This document shows positions 8,900-19,212 of a DNA stretch of 64,000 nucleotides, piece after piece. The position numbers and the translations under genes are program-made. This stretch comes from Pseudarthrobacter oxydans. GTDB taxonomy: Bacteria > Actinomycetota > Actinomycetes > Actinomycetales > Micrococcaceae. The stretch is taken from positions 2,604,001 to 2,668,000 of the forward strand of contig NZ_CP139438.1 of NCBI RefSeq assembly GCF_034258515.1, given 5' to 3'. A model generated the notes under the pieces. It ran no database searches, was not told the DNA's origin, and saw only the letters and a program-made list of their open reading frames with translations. Position 1 is the stretch's first letter; each line of letters begins with the position of its first letter.

Positions 8900-9044
8900 C
8901 TCCCACGGCCGGCCGGCGGCTTTCCGCCTCACGCGGCAGCCATCCCGGGCCGTGCTACTTGCCAAGGCTGGCGGAATGCAAGAATGAACAATGCCGCCGC
9001 TGGGCACGCCAGCAGGCAGACGCAACCTTTCTGGAGGGCCCACT

Positions 9045-11633
9045 TTGCCAGGTATGAATCTGACGCGAGCTGAAGCCAGCGAACGTGCCGAACTGATCGC
9101 CGTCGAATCCTATGACGTCAGCCTGGACCTGACCCGGGGCGGAGAGGTCTTTGGCAGCACCACCACGGTGAAGTTCAGCGCGACGCCAGGGTCCTCAACA
9201 TTCATAGACGCAGTCACACGCGCGGTGCACAGCGTCACCCTGAACGGCAAGAGCCTTGATCCGGCCACAGTGGCGGACGGCGTCAGGATCCAGCTCCCGG
9301 ATCTCAAGGAACACAACGAACTCACGGTGGTGGCCGATGCCCCGTATATGAACACCGGCGAGGGACTCCACCGCTTCGTGGACCCGGTGGACAACGAGGT
9401 CTACCTCTACACGCAGTTCGAGGTTCCTGATTCGCGCAGGATGTTCGCCGTCTTCGAGCAGCCGGACCTGAAGGCAACCTTCACGTTCACCGTCACGGCC
9501 CCCTCCCACTGGGACGTCATCTCGAACTCGCCCACACCGGCGCCCGTGGAAACCACCGCCGCGGACGACGGCGGTGCCCGCTCCGTGTGGGCCTTCTCCC
9601 CCACTCCCCGGCTCTCCTCCTACGTCACTGCGCTGGTTGCCGGCCCCTACCAGTCGGTGCGCAGCGAGGTGGCCAGCTCGGACGGCCGCGTCATCCCGCT
9701 CGGCGTCTTCGCCCGGAAGTCCCTGATGCAGTACCTGGACGCGGACAACATCTTCGAACTCACCCGGCAGGGCTTTGAGTTCTTCGAGGCGCAGTTCGGC
9801 TGCCCCTACCCGTTCGAGAAGTACGACCAGCTCTTTGTGCCCGAGTTCAACGCCGGCGCCATGGAAAACGCCGGCGCGGTGACCATCCTGGAGGGCTACG
9901 TCTTCCGGGGCAAAGTCACCGACGCGCAGGTGGAACGCCGGGCCATCACCGTCCTCCACGAACTCGCGCATATGTGGTTCGGCGACCTGGTGACAATGCG
10001 CTGGTGGAACGACCTGTGGCTCAACGAGTCCTTCGCCGAGTACATGTCCCATCTGGCAGCCGTCGAGGCGACGAAGTTCACCAGCGCCTGGACCACGTTC
10101 GCGTCCGTTGAGAAGTCCTGGGCCTACCGCCAGGACCAGCTGCCCACGACGCACCCCATCTTCGCCGAGATCAACGACCTTCAGGACGTGGAGGTTAACT
10201 TCGACGGCATCACCTACGCCAAGGGCGCTTCGGTGCTCCGCCAGCTGGTGGCGTGGGTGGGCCCGGACCAGTTCATGGCCGGCGTGCGCGAGTACTTCGC
10301 CAAGCATTCCTGGCAGAACACCGAGCTGGGCGACCTGCTGGTGGAACTGGAGAAGGCCAGCGGCCGCGACCTGGATGACTGGGGGCGGCAGTGGCTGGAA
10401 ACCGCCGGCGTCAACACCCTGAAGCCGGAGCTCGAGGTTGACGGCGACGGCCGGCTCACGTCCTTCGCCATCGTGCAGTCCGCCGTGGACGATTGGCCCA
10501 CCATCCGCCCGCACCGGCTCGCCGTGGGCTTCTACAACCTTAACGACGCCGGCAAGCTGGAGCGGGTGCACCGCGAGGAACTGGACGTCGACGGCGGCCG
10601 GACCGAAGTTCCGGCGCTGGTGGGGCTGGTCCGGCCGGACCTGGTCCTGGTCAATGACGACGACCTCGCCTACGCCAAGGTGCGGCTGGACGAAAAATCG
10701 CTTGCGACGGCGACCGCCCACCTGAAGGACTTCAGCCACAGCCTGCCGCGGACGCTCGTGTGGAACTCCGCCTGGGACGCTGCCCGGGACGGCGAAAGCC
10801 CGGCACGGCGGTACGTGGAGCTGATCCTGGCCAACGTGGCCGCCGAATCCGATTCCTCGGTGATCCTGGTCCAGCTCCGCCAGCTTGCCACCACCCTGAA
10901 CTTCTACGTGGCCGAGGAACACCGCGAGGCGACCGCGGTGGCTGCGGCGGACCGGCTGTGGGACCTGGCGTCCCAGGTGCCGGGCGGCTCGGACGCGCAG
11001 CTGCAGTTCGTGAAGTCGTTTGCGCTGCTGGCCGGCAGCGCCCCCCAGCTGGACAAGGTGGCGGGCCTCCTGGACGGCTCCCTGGTCCTGGACGGGCTGG
11101 GTGTTGACCAGGACCTGCGCTGGGAGCTGGTCGCGTCACTTGTGGTGGGCGGACGCCTCGGCCAGGACGGCATCGACGCGGAACTTGCGCGGGACAATAC
11201 CTCCAGCGGCCAGAATGCCGCTGCCCTTGCCAAGGCCGCCATCCCCACGGCGGAGGCGAAGGCAGCCGCCTGGGATTCCATTGTGGTCAAGGGCGAGCTC
11301 TCCAATGCACTGCAGGGCTCCGCGGTCACCGGCTTCATGCGCGTGCTGGATCGGTCCCTGCTGGAGCCCTACGCCGAAAAGTACTTCGAGGCAGTGCCGC
11401 GGATCGTCGAAACCCGCACCCACGCACTGGCCCAGCAGATCGTCGTCGGACTCTACCCTGCGCTGCTGACCAGCCAGGCAACCGTGGACCGGACTGACGG
11501 CTTCCTGGCGGCGCTTCCGCCCGCAAGCGCCGCGCTGCGACGCATGATGCTGGAAAACCGCGACGGCGTTGCCCGGGCACTGCGGGCGCGCGCTGCGGAT
11601 GTCCTTCCCGGCGAGGCTGTGCCTGCATCATGA
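9045..11633 (+). CDS. pepN: Aminopeptidase N (M1 zinc metallopeptidase)
   Basis: An M1-family aminopeptidase of 862 residues that removes N-terminal amino acids from peptides. The exopeptidase motif GAMEN is at 271-275 and the zinc site HELAH at 305-309 with Glu328 in NESFAEY. The N-terminal beta domain and the large C-terminal helical ERAP-like domain fill the usual length. I start at TTG 9045 because GGAGGG lies at 9033-9038 with ideal spacing. ATG 9054 (MNLTRAEAS) is the alternative, three codons in. It sits near rpiB/nei as in mycobacteria (Rv2467). Its stop overlaps the OsmC start by ATGA. Confidence 0.95.
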   Translation: MPGMNLTRAEASERAELIAVESYDVSLDLTRGGEVFGSTTTVKFSATPGSSTFIDAVTRAVHSVTLNGKSLDPATVADGVRIQLPDLKEHNELTVVADAPYMNTGEGLHRFVDPVDNEVYLYTQFEVPDSRRMFAVFEQPDLKATFTFTVTAPSHWDVISNSPTPAPVETTAADDGGARSVWAFSPTPRLSSYVTALVAGPYQSVRSEVASSDGRVIPLGVFARKSLMQYLDADNIFELTRQGFEFFEAQFGCPYPFEKYDQLFVPEFNAGAMENAGAVTILEGYVFRGKVTDAQVERRAITVLHELAHMWFGDLVTMRWWNDLWLNESFAEYMSHLAAVEATKFTSAWTTFASVEKSWAYRQDQLPTTHPIFAEINDLQDVEVNFDGITYAKGASVLRQLVAWVGPDQFMAGVREYFAKHSWQNTELGDLLVELEKASGRDLDDWGRQWLETAGVNTLKPELEVDGDGRLTSFAIVQSAVDDWPTIRPHRLAVGFYNLNDAGKLERVHREELDVDGGRTEVPALVGLVRPDLVLVNDDDLAYAKVRLDEKSLATATAHLKDFSHSLPRTLVWNSAWDAARDGESPARRYVELILANVAAESDSSVILVQLRQLATTLNFYVAEEHREATAVAAADRLWDLASQVPGGSDAQLQFVKSFALLAGSAPQLDKVAGLLDGSLVLDGLGVDQDLRWELVASLVVGGRLGQDGIDAELARDNTSSGQNAAALAKAAIPTAEAKAAAWDSIVVKGELSNALQGSAVTGFMRVLDRSLLEPYAEKYFEAVPRIVETRTHALAQQIVVGLYPALLTSQATVDRTDGFLAALPPASAALRRMMLENRDGVARALRARAADVLPGEAVPAS

Positions 11634-12103
11634 GCCTGCACGAGCACCGCTATGAGCTGACGGTCCGGTGGACGGGCAACTCGGGCAGCGGGACGGCGTC
11701 CTACCGCGGCTACTCACGCGACCACGACATCCTTATTCCGGGGCTCCCTGTCCTCAAGGGCTCCGCGGACCCCACCTTCCACGGAGACCGGGAGCGGTAC
11801 AACCCGGAGCAGCTGCTCCTGGCGGCACTTGCCCAGTGCCATATGCTCTCTTTCCTGCACGTGGCGGTAAAGCACGGCGTGGTGGTCACGGACTACCGGG
11901 ACGAGGCCTTCGGGCTGATGACCCTGAACCGGGACGGCAGCGGCCAGTTTGAACGCGTGACGCTCCGGCCGCACGTGACCGTGGCCGATGCGGCGCAGGT
12001 GGAGCTGGCCGGCCAGCTTCACCACGAGGCGAACCAGCTATGCTTCATCGCCCGCAGCGTGAACTTCCCGGTGGAGCATGAACCGGTGACAGTGGCGGCT
12101 TAG
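11630..12103 (+). CDS. OsmC/Ohr-family protein
   Basis: A 157-residue protein of the OsmC fold, a family of thiol-dependent hydroperoxide reductases. Two redox cysteines are in the expected places: Cys70 in AALAQCHML and Cys138 in EANQLCFIARSVNFPV. Its ATG overlaps the pepN TGA (ATGA, 11630-11633), so it is translated from the pepN message. At its 3' end the stop TAG overlaps the convergent epimerase stop by four bases. Substrate preference (organic versus fatty-acid peroxides) cannot be read from the sequence. Confidence 0.88.
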   Translation: MSLHEHRYELTVRWTGNSGSGTASYRGYSRDHDILIPGLPVLKGSADPTFHGDRERYNPEQLLLAALAQCHMLSFLHVAVKHGVVVTDYRDEAFGLMTLNRDGSGQFERVTLRPHVTVADAAQVELAGQLHHEANQLCFIARSVNFPVEHEPVTVAA

Positions 12104-13083
12104 GACGGCAGGCTGGCGGCGAGGCGCGCCTCGGTTCCGGGGGACAGCCCGGCCTTCCGGGGCCTGTCCAGCCCTCGCGCCCGCTCGTCCCGCAAGGTGT
12201 CCTGCAGCGTCTCCCGCCACGGCCGCAGCTGCAGCCCGGCAGCGACGGCTGCCCGGTTGCTCCGCGCCATGAAGCCCTCATGCCCGGGCGGGAGCCAAAG
12301 CGGCAGCGAGTCCGGGCCTGCCCAGTAGTTGACGCCCTGGTTCGCAAGCCATTCTTCTTCCGCCGGAAGAACCTCGCCGTCGTGGCCGGCGGTTTCCCTG
12401 GCGGCGGCAAGATACGTTCCGAAGGCCACCTGCCCGCCCAGGGCGTTCAAGGCTCCGGCCACGCCCTTCCCGGCCGCCCGGAGGATCCAGGCAGCAAGGT
12501 CGCGGACGTCGATGACCTGGGTCGGATGGTCGACGGCGGGAACCACCACCGGCTTGTTGTTCCTGGCGAAGCGGGCCGGCCAGTAGCCGTAGCGGTCCGA
12601 GCTGTCCCCCGGGCCGCCGATCAGGCCGGCACGGCAGAGGTGGGCTTTTCCGCCTGCCGCTTTGAGGGTGGCGGCCTCGATGGCCGCCTTCGACTCGCCG
12701 TAGTTCTCCGGAGTGGAGGGAGTTCCCGGCGCCAGGGGCTGCAGGAGCGCTGCATCCTCAGTTTCGTTTGCATGAGAGGCGTCGGCGTAGACGGAGCAAC
12801 TGGAGACGAACGTCCAGTGCGCTGCCCGGTGTGCGAGGGCGTCCAGGGCTTCGGCGGCGGGGACGGGATCCCGGGCCACGTCCACCACCTCGTCCCACTC
12901 CCCCTCGGCGCCCGCGTAGGCGTCCGCGCCCAGTGAACGGTCCTCCCTCAGCCACGTGGTTCCCGCTGGCGGGGCCGCCGCGGAACCTCGGGCAAGGCAG
13001 GTGACGTCGTGTCCCGCCGCCACCGCCTGGCGGGCAATTTCTGCGGACAGGAAGGCTGTTCCGCCGAGGACAAGAATGCGCAT
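12100..13083 (-). CDS. NAD-dependent epimerase/dehydratase-like (SDR) protein
   Basis: A 327-residue extended short-chain dehydrogenase. The N terminus MRILVLGGTAFLS is the dinucleotide loop, VSSCSVY carries the active-site serine region, and YGESK gives the Tyr-x-x-x-Lys pair. Family members modify nucleotide sugars or reduce sugar-like substrates. The substrate here is unknown. ATG 13081-13083 has no SD, but TAGCGT lies six bases upstream, so the transcript is probably leaderless. It is divergent from the MscS gene and convergent with osmC. Confidence 0.8.
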   Translation of the reverse strand: MRILVLGGTAFLSAEIARQAVAAGHDVTCLARGSAAAPPAGTTWLREDRSLGADAYAGAEGEWDEVVDVARDPVPAAEALDALAHRAAHWTFVSSCSVYADASHANETEDAALLQPLAPGTPSTPENYGESKAAIEAATLKAAGGKAHLCRAGLIGGPGDSSDRYGYWPARFARNNKPVVVPAVDHPTQVIDVRDLAAWILRAAGKGVAGALNALGGQVAFGTYLAAARETAGHDGEVLPAEEEWLANQGVNYWAGPDSLPLWLPPGHEGFMARSNRAAVAAGLQLRPWRETLQDTLRDERARGLDRPRKAGLSPGTEARLAASLPS

Positions 13084-13089
13084 GTTCAG

Positions 13090-13095
13090 ACGCTA
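13090..13095 (-). promoter_or_regulatory. Leaderless -10 for the epimerase gene
   Basis: TAGCGT, six bases, then ATG 13083; identical hexamer and spacing to the DUF1648 gene. Confidence 0.55.
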
Positions 13096-13200
13096 CGGCG
13101 ATAGTGTTAAAGAAGAACAGAGCCTTCCGCGCCGGGCGTAACCGGCGCTGCGGCATCCCTTCCCGGCGCAGCCGAAGAACAGCAGGAGTACTTCCCCCTT

Positions 13201-13884
13201 ATGGTCAGCACGTTGTCGATCCTTCCGTCCACCGCCAGCCAGCCGGACGGCATCAGCGTCACGGGCATCGTGATCAGCCTCGGCGTCGGCGTCGCCATCT
13301 GGCTGGTGGCCACGTTCGTGATTTCCCGGATCACCAGGCGCGTGGCGGCAGGCAGCACCTTCTTCAAGAAACCCACCTTCAAATGGGCCGCCCCGGCGTT
13401 TAGGGCCCTGGACCACGAGCGGCGCGTCCAGCGCGCGGAAACCATCGGCTCGCTGCTGAACAGCGTGGTTGGCGTGCTCGTGGTGATCATCACGGGCATG
13501 TACGTCCTGCAGAACCTGGACATCAACATCGCACCGCTCCTGACGAGCGTCGGCATCCTGGGTGTGGCCATCGGCTTCGGTGCCCAGCAGCTGATCCGCG
13601 ACTTCCTGGCCGGGATCTTTATTACCATTGAAGACCAGTACGGCATCGGCGACGTAATCGAAACCAGCGAGGTTGTTGGCGTGGTGGAGTCCATGGGCCT
13701 GCGCATCACGCGCGTCCGCTCGGACGACGGCGCTATCTGGTACCTGCGCAACGGCGAGATCCTGCGCGTCGGCAACCGTTCGCAAGGCAACTACGTGCCG
13801 CTGCACGAGTCGGAGGACGGCACCACGGACCAGGGCACGGATCATGCCGAACCCAAGAAGACTGACCAGAAGGCCGGAGACTAG
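13201..13884 (+). CDS. MscS-family mechanosensitive ion channel
   Basis: A 227-residue small MscS-type channel that would release solutes on hypo-osmotic shock. Transmembrane helices lie near 18-42 and 82-103, and the pore-lining TM3 is recognisable as GILGVAIGFGAQQLIRDFLAGIFI (about 119-142), followed by the beta domain EDQYGIGDVIE...RNGEILRVGNRS. The C terminus is charged and short compared with E. coli MscS. AGGAG upstream gives a clear SD for ATG 13201. The haemoglobin gene starts two bases after the stop, so they are one transcript. Confidence 0.9.
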   Translation: MVSTLSILPSTASQPDGISVTGIVISLGVGVAIWLVATFVISRITRRVAAGSTFFKKPTFKWAAPAFRALDHERRVQRAETIGSLLNSVVGVLVVIITGMYVLQNLDINIAPLLTSVGILGVAIGFGAQQLIRDFLAGIFITIEDQYGIGDVIETSEVVGVVESMGLRITRVRSDDGAIWYLRNGEILRVGNRSQGNYVPLHESEDGTTDQGTDHAEPKKTDQKAGD

Positions 13885-13886
13885 GA

Positions 13887-14330
13887 ATGACAATCCCGAG
13901 CGATCCCCAGCGGCCGCAGCTGATGCAGAACGATCCGTTCAGCAAGCCCGGCTACACCGACAACTTCTACGATGCCGTGGGCGGGCATGAAACCTTCGTG
14001 AAGCTGATCGACGTCTTCTACGACGGAGTAGCAACCGATCCGCTCCTCCGCCCCATGTATCCGGAAGAGGACCTGGCGCCGGCGAAGCGCAGGTTCCTGA
14101 TGTTCCTGGAACAGTACTGGGGCGGGCCCACCACCTACGGCGAGGAGCGCGGCCATCCCCGGCTCCGCATGCGGCACGTGCCGTTCAAGGTGACGCCCGA
14201 GGCCAAGGACCGCTGGCTCTTCCACATGCGTGCCGCTGTGGATGCCCTGGAACTGCCCCCGCTCTACGAGGGAACGCTGTGGGACTACATGGAGCGTGCC
14301 GCGCTGTCCATGGTGAACAGCCCCGGCTGA
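13887..14330 (+). CDS. glbO: Group II truncated haemoglobin (GlbO type)
   Basis: A 147-residue 2-on-2 haemoglobin. It matches mycobacterial GlbO: FYDAVGG at the start of the fold, Tyr45 (B10), Tyr58 (CD1, in MYPEEDL), proximal His97 in RLRMRHVPF, Trp110 (G8), and the FLEQYWGGPTTY segment. GlbO proteins bind oxygen tightly and are linked to oxygen or NO chemistry at the membrane. An extra N-terminal stretch of about 20 residues precedes the fold. GGAG lies seven bases before ATG 13887. Confidence 0.93.
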   Translation: MTIPSDPQRPQLMQNDPFSKPGYTDNFYDAVGGHETFVKLIDVFYDGVATDPLLRPMYPEEDLAPAKRRFLMFLEQYWGGPTTYGEERGHPRLRMRHVPFKVTPEAKDRWLFHMRAAVDALELPPLYEGTLWDYMERAALSMVNSPG

Positions 14331-14347
14331 TGTTGCCCTAACCGCCG

Positions 14348-15007
14348 TTAGAGCAGCGCGCTTCCGGTCCGCGCGAGCACGTGGCCGCGGGTGCCTGTAA
14401 GCCGGAACCAGCGCCCTGCCCGGTAGAGCTTCTGGTCGCCGTCGGCCAGGAACCCCAGGGCCAGGGCGGCGAAAGCGGCTCCGGCCGGCAGGCCGGAGTC
14501 GTCCAGTTCCCTGCCCCAGACGGCGGCACGGGCGTTGTTGACGATCAGCGCCCCCGGCTTGTCAGGGACGATTCCCGCCACTTCCGCGATTCCTGCCTCT
14601 GCGGCTTTCCGCAGCGCGGCATCGCTGCGTGAACCCATCAGCTCCCACCCGCTCCGCGGGGCGCCCACCCCGGTCCAGGACTCGGTGACGGTGGACGGCG
14701 GAACCGGCAGCTCGACGTCGTCCGCCCCCGCCCGCGCCAGGCGGTCCAGGACGGCGGACAAGGACACTGTCACATCCGTCGCCGAAGGTTCCGCGAGGGC
14801 CATGGTCCGCAGCCCCAGAATGGTGGGAGTCGATTCACCCAGCAGCCTCGGCCGCAGCACGCAGACGTACGCGGCGAGGACGGAACCTGCAGCCTGAAGC
14901 CTGATGGCGCCGTCGTCAATTGATTTGGCCCGCGTAGCGAAAGTCTTCAGGTCAGCGAGATCCTGGGGATCGGCGAAGCGGAAGGACGAGGTGAGTAGAT
15001 CAGACAC
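14348..15007 (-). CDS. Conserved hypothetical protein
   Basis: I do not recognise this 219-residue protein. It is soluble, Ala-rich, without signal peptide or membrane helices. Visible features are an N-terminal FADPQDLADLKTFATRAKSIDDGAIRLQ helix region and a C-terminal KLYRAGRWFRLTGTRGHVLAR strand-rich end. The frame can be extended to a TTG at 15067. I choose GTG 15005-15007 (VSDLLTSSFRF) because TAGTGT lies seven bases upstream with no SD, the leaderless layout used by several neighbours. It is divergent from tesB. Confidence 0.6.
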   Translation of the reverse strand: MSDLLTSSFRFADPQDLADLKTFATRAKSIDDGAIRLQAAGSVLAAYVCVLRPRLLGESTPTILGLRTMALAEPSATDVTVSLSAVLDRLARAGADDVELPVPPSTVTESWTGVGAPRSGWELMGSRSDAALRKAAEAGIAEVAGIVPDKPGALIVNNARAAVWGRELDDSGLPAGAAFAALALGFLADGDQKLYRAGRWFRLTGTRGHVLARTGSALL

Positions 15008-15014
15008 ACCAAGA

Positions 15015-15020
15015 ACACTA
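15015..15020 (-). promoter_or_regulatory. Leaderless -10 for the 14348-15007 gene
   Basis: TAGTGT, seven bases, then GTG 15007. It helps decide the start codon of this gene. Confidence 0.5.
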
Positions 15021-15035
15021 CCCGCTGGACCTTTG

Positions 15036-15064
15036 TTGAGCGGTGCCGGGGGGCCGTCTAGAGT
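15036..15064 (+). promoter_or_regulatory. tesB promoter, leaderless
   Basis: TTGAGC (15036-15041), a 17-base spacer and TAGAGT (15059-15064), then six bases to ATG 15071. This is the best-formed leaderless promoter in the window. Confidence 0.7.
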
Positions 15065-15070
15065 CAAACC

Positions 15071-16051
15071 ATGACTGAAGCCGACGCCGAAATCCTGGCG
15101 CTCCCCAGCGGGGACCCCACCTCATCGCTCATCTCCCTCCTTGACCTTGGTGAGCTGGAGGGTGCCCGGACGGACGAGGACATCTTCCTGGGTCCGTCCC
15201 AGCAGCAGCCCCACCACCGCGTGTTCGGCGGCCAGGTGCTGGCACAGTCGCTCATCGCGTCCATCAGGACGGTGGACCCGGAACGTTTTGTCCATTCCAT
15301 GCATGGCTACTTCCTGCGCCCGGGGGACGCGAACAAGCCCATCACCTTCGGCGTCCAGCGCCTGCGGGACGGCCGGTCCTTTTCCGCCCGGCGGGTCCAT
15401 GCGTACCAGGAGGGTGTGCCCATCCTGTCGATGATCGCGTCCTTCCAGGGCGAGGACGAAGGCGTGGAGCACGAGTCCACGATGCCCGGCGGCATCCCGG
15501 ACCCGGAGTCACTGCCAAGCACCGCCGACCTGCTCGGCAAGTTCGACCATCCGGTGGCACGGCACTGGGCCTACGAGCGGCCGTTCGATATCCGGCACGT
15601 CGATCCCCCCTTGTACGTGTCGGCTAAGGGCAAGAGGGAAGCGCGGAATGCGGTGTGGATGAAGACCTTCGGGCCGATGCCGGACAACCCCAACCTGCAC
15701 CGGGCAGCCCTGGCGTACGCCAGCGACTACACCCTCCTTGAGTCCATCCTGCGGCGCCACGGGCTGAGCTGGATCACGCCAGGGATGAACGTGGCAAGCC
15801 TGGACCATGCCATGTGGTGGCACCGGCCTGCCCGCGTGGACGAATGGCTCCTGTATGTCCAGGAGTCACCCAGCGCCCAAGGTGCCCGTGGACTCGCGAC
15901 CGGCAAGATCTTCAACCAGGCGGGGCAGCACGTTGCCTCCGTCGCGCAGGAGGGAATGATCCGCGTGCCTACCGACCTGAAGAACAAAGTGGTGGGCGCT
16001 TTCCAGTCGAAGCTGATGGAGCACCAGATCCGCAAGGCCGGGCGGGACTAG
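15071..16051 (+). CDS. tesB: Acyl-CoA thioesterase II (TesB type)
   Basis: A 326-residue double-hotdog thioesterase that hydrolyses acyl-CoA to free fatty acid and CoA. Both hotdog halves are visible: QQPHHRVFGGQVLAQSLIAS and the HGYFLRPG strand in the first, and the ASDYTLLES (catalytic Asp region) and SLDHAMWWHRP segments in the second. ATG 15071 has no SD and follows a well-placed promoter by six bases, so the mRNA is probably leaderless. It ends at a strong bidirectional hairpin shared with ettA. Confidence 0.93.
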   Translation: MTEADAEILALPSGDPTSSLISLLDLGELEGARTDEDIFLGPSQQQPHHRVFGGQVLAQSLIASIRTVDPERFVHSMHGYFLRPGDANKPITFGVQRLRDGRSFSARRVHAYQEGVPILSMIASFQGEDEGVEHESTMPGGIPDPESLPSTADLLGKFDHPVARHWAYERPFDIRHVDPPLYVSAKGKREARNAVWMKTFGPMPDNPNLHRAALAYASDYTLLESILRRHGLSWITPGMNVASLDHAMWWHRPARVDEWLLYVQESPSAQGARGLATGKIFNQAGQHVASVAQEGMIRVPTDLKNKVVGAFQSKLMEHQIRKAGRD

Positions 16052-16080
16052 CACCACCCGGAACTCCGCCTTCAGCGGGA

Positions 16081-16125
16081 AGACGAACAGGCCGGCACCC
16101 AGTGGGGGTGCCGGCCTGTTCGTCT
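16081..16125 (+). terminator. Bidirectional terminator between tesB and ettA
   Basis: A perfect 20-base-pair stem: 16081-16100 pairs with 16106-16125 across a five-base loop. It is followed by TTGTG on the plus strand and serves both convergent genes. Confidence 0.85.
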
Positions 16126-16146
16126 TTGTGCGCTCTGCGCCTGGTG

Positions 16147-17829
<1,683 letters not shown>

Positions 17830-17836
17830 GGTTCCA

Positions 17837-17842
17837 AATCTA
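17837..17842 (-). promoter_or_regulatory. Leaderless -10 for ettA
   Basis: TAGATT, seven bases, then ATG 17829. TGTGAG lies 17 bases further upstream as a weak -35. Confidence 0.5.
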
Positions 17843-17881
17843 GTGGGTGGGCAGGCATATCTCACATTCCGCGCAACAGGC

Positions 17882-18520
17882 TTACGAGCCTACAAAGCAC
17901 TTCCCGCTCGCCAGGACGGGCAACACTGTCACTGTCACGGCGCCGTCGCGGACCTGGCCGATCACGCAGTCCTGTCCCTGGAGCACGGCCGCCTCGATGG
18001 CATCCGCTTCAAGGCCGGTGGGGGTGCGGCTCTGCGAAACCTCCAACGCCGCGGGGGCGATTCCCGCGCCCGTGAGGGCTTCCGTGAGTTGTGCGGTGGC
18101 GGGTTTGGGCGATCCCGCGGCCAGCCTGGCCAGCGCCTCTGTCACGGTCCTCTTGGCCGTTTCAGTGGCAGCCGCCGCTGCCGCGGCGGATGCGGTCCCG
18201 GATGTGTCCGCCAGCGGTCCGGCGGCATTTGTCTGTGTTGCTGCAGCCCGTGTTTCCGTTGCTGCGGGGCCGGCGGAGGCTGCAGCAGTGGATGTTGCAC
18301 CCGACAAGGTTCCGCTGACGCAGCCCGATAAACCTGCCGCCAGCACTGTGGCGGTTACGGCCGCCAGCAACCGGCGCGCGGCGCTGGGCGGGGCAACTCC
18401 AGGAACGGCAGCTCCAGGAATGGCAGCTCCGGGAACGGTGGCTCCGGGAACGGTGGCTGAGGGGCTGGCCGATGAGGCACCGGCTGTTGAGTTCTGCCGG
18501 TGGTCAGGGGTATGCCGCAT
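17882..18520 (-). CDS. Putative lipoprotein, DUF6993-like
   Basis: About 212 residues. The N-terminal 45 residues are low complexity and include a PGAxx pentapeptide repeat. A basic RR, a hydrophobic stretch (LLAAVTATVLAAG) and the lipobox LSGC then suggest export and lipid attachment. The mature part is very Ala/Thr-rich, then a small domain contains GIAPAALEVSQSRTPTGLEADA and two cysteines (QDCVIGQVRDG...GKCFVG) that could form a disulfide. I think it belongs to the actinobacterial DUF6993 family, but only from memory of the pattern. Start ATG 18518-18520 is likely; CAGAAT lies six bases before it. A 40-residue cytoplasmic leader before a lipobox is long. Confidence 0.65.
   Translation of the reverse strand: MRHTPDHRQNSTAGASSASPSATVPGATVPGAAIPGAAVPGVAPPSAARRLLAAVTATVLAAGLSGCVSGTLSGATSTAAASAGPAATETRAAATQTNAAGPLADTSGTASAAAAAAATETAKRTVTEALARLAAGSPKPATAQLTEALTGAGIAPAALEVSQSRTPTGLEADAIEAAVLQGQDCVIGQVRDGAVTVTVLPVLASGKCFVGS
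18399..18458 (-). repeat. Four-unit 15-bp tandem repeat within the lipoprotein gene
   Basis: Units at 18399, 18414, 18429 and 18444, each a variant of CCAGGAACGGCAGCT, encode PGA(A/T)(V/I) repeats on the minus strand. Units three and four are identical, which suggests recent slippage. Confidence 0.85.
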
Positions 18521-18651
18521 GGTGTCATTCTGCCATGCGGCCTGGTCCCGGCTCCGCAACCTGGGCGGACAGTGCACGGCCGGGGGGTGCCGCGGCACTG
18601 CCCGCCAAGGAACCGGGGGAACCGTTGATAGGGGACGCTGATATGGAAAAC

Positions 18652-19212
18652 CTAGACTCCGGATTCGGCGAGTTCCCCCGTCTCCAGGTCCAGTGACACG
18701 AGGCTGCCGTTGCTGTCCTCGATGTACGCTGCGGCAGGATCGCCGCCGTCGGGATCGTCGTCGCCGTCCTCCGGTTCGTCGAACGTTCCCTCAGCGCCGG
18801 CCCGGTGCTCGGCGTCGAGGGGCGGCGCCGGCTCCACGAGCGAGAGGAGCGGTTTTGTGGAGGACCGGATGAAGTTGGCCGTACCCCACGTCAGGTCGTG
18901 ACCCACGGCGTCGGCGTCAATGGTGTGTGAGTAGAAGACCCTGCCGTCCCTTTCCCAACTGCGGATCTTCAGCTTGCCAACCACGATGACCGGCTGGCCT
19001 TTCCTGATGCTGCAGCCCATGCTTCCCGCGAGGTGGCGATAGCCCTGGACCAGGAACCAGTTCGTGTGGCCATCCGTCCAGGTGCCGGATTCCTTGTCGA
19101 ACCGGCGCGAGGTGGAACCGATACGGAAGGAGGCTGTGGCAACTCCCCCTGGAGTTGTGGCGCTCTTGATCTCGGTGGCAACGAAGCCCCGAATGGTTAT
19201 TGTGTCGCTCAT
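18652..19212 (-). CDS. ssbB: Single-stranded DNA-binding protein paralogue (SsbB type)
   Basis: A 186-residue OB-fold SSB. The N-terminal domain has ITIRGFVATEIKS, FRIGSTSRRFDKESGTWTDGHTNWFLVQGY and VVGKLKIRSWERDGR, the core strands that bind ssDNA. The C-terminal region is acidic (EPEDGDDDPDGGD) but ends LETGELAESGV and lacks the DDDIPF tip that recruits repair proteins. It is therefore the accessory paralogue, as Rv2478c beside ettA in M. tuberculosis. The start is ATG 19210-19212 with AGGAC upstream; GTG two codons earlier is possible. Confidence 0.9.
   Translation of the reverse strand: MSDTITIRGFVATEIKSATTPGGVATASFRIGSTSRRFDKESGTWTDGHTNWFLVQGYRHLAGSMGCSIRKGQPVIVVGKLKIRSWERDGRVFYSHTIDADAVGHDLTWGTANFIRSSTKPLLSLVEPAPPLDAEHRAGAEGTFDEPEDGDDDPDGGDPAAAYIEDSNGSLVSLDLETGELAESGV

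Noticed and set aside
13084..13200. Possible operator in the gap between the divergent epimerase and MscS genes.
   Set aside because: No palindrome or repeat beyond chance is visible; only the epimerase -10 and the MscS SD can be supported.
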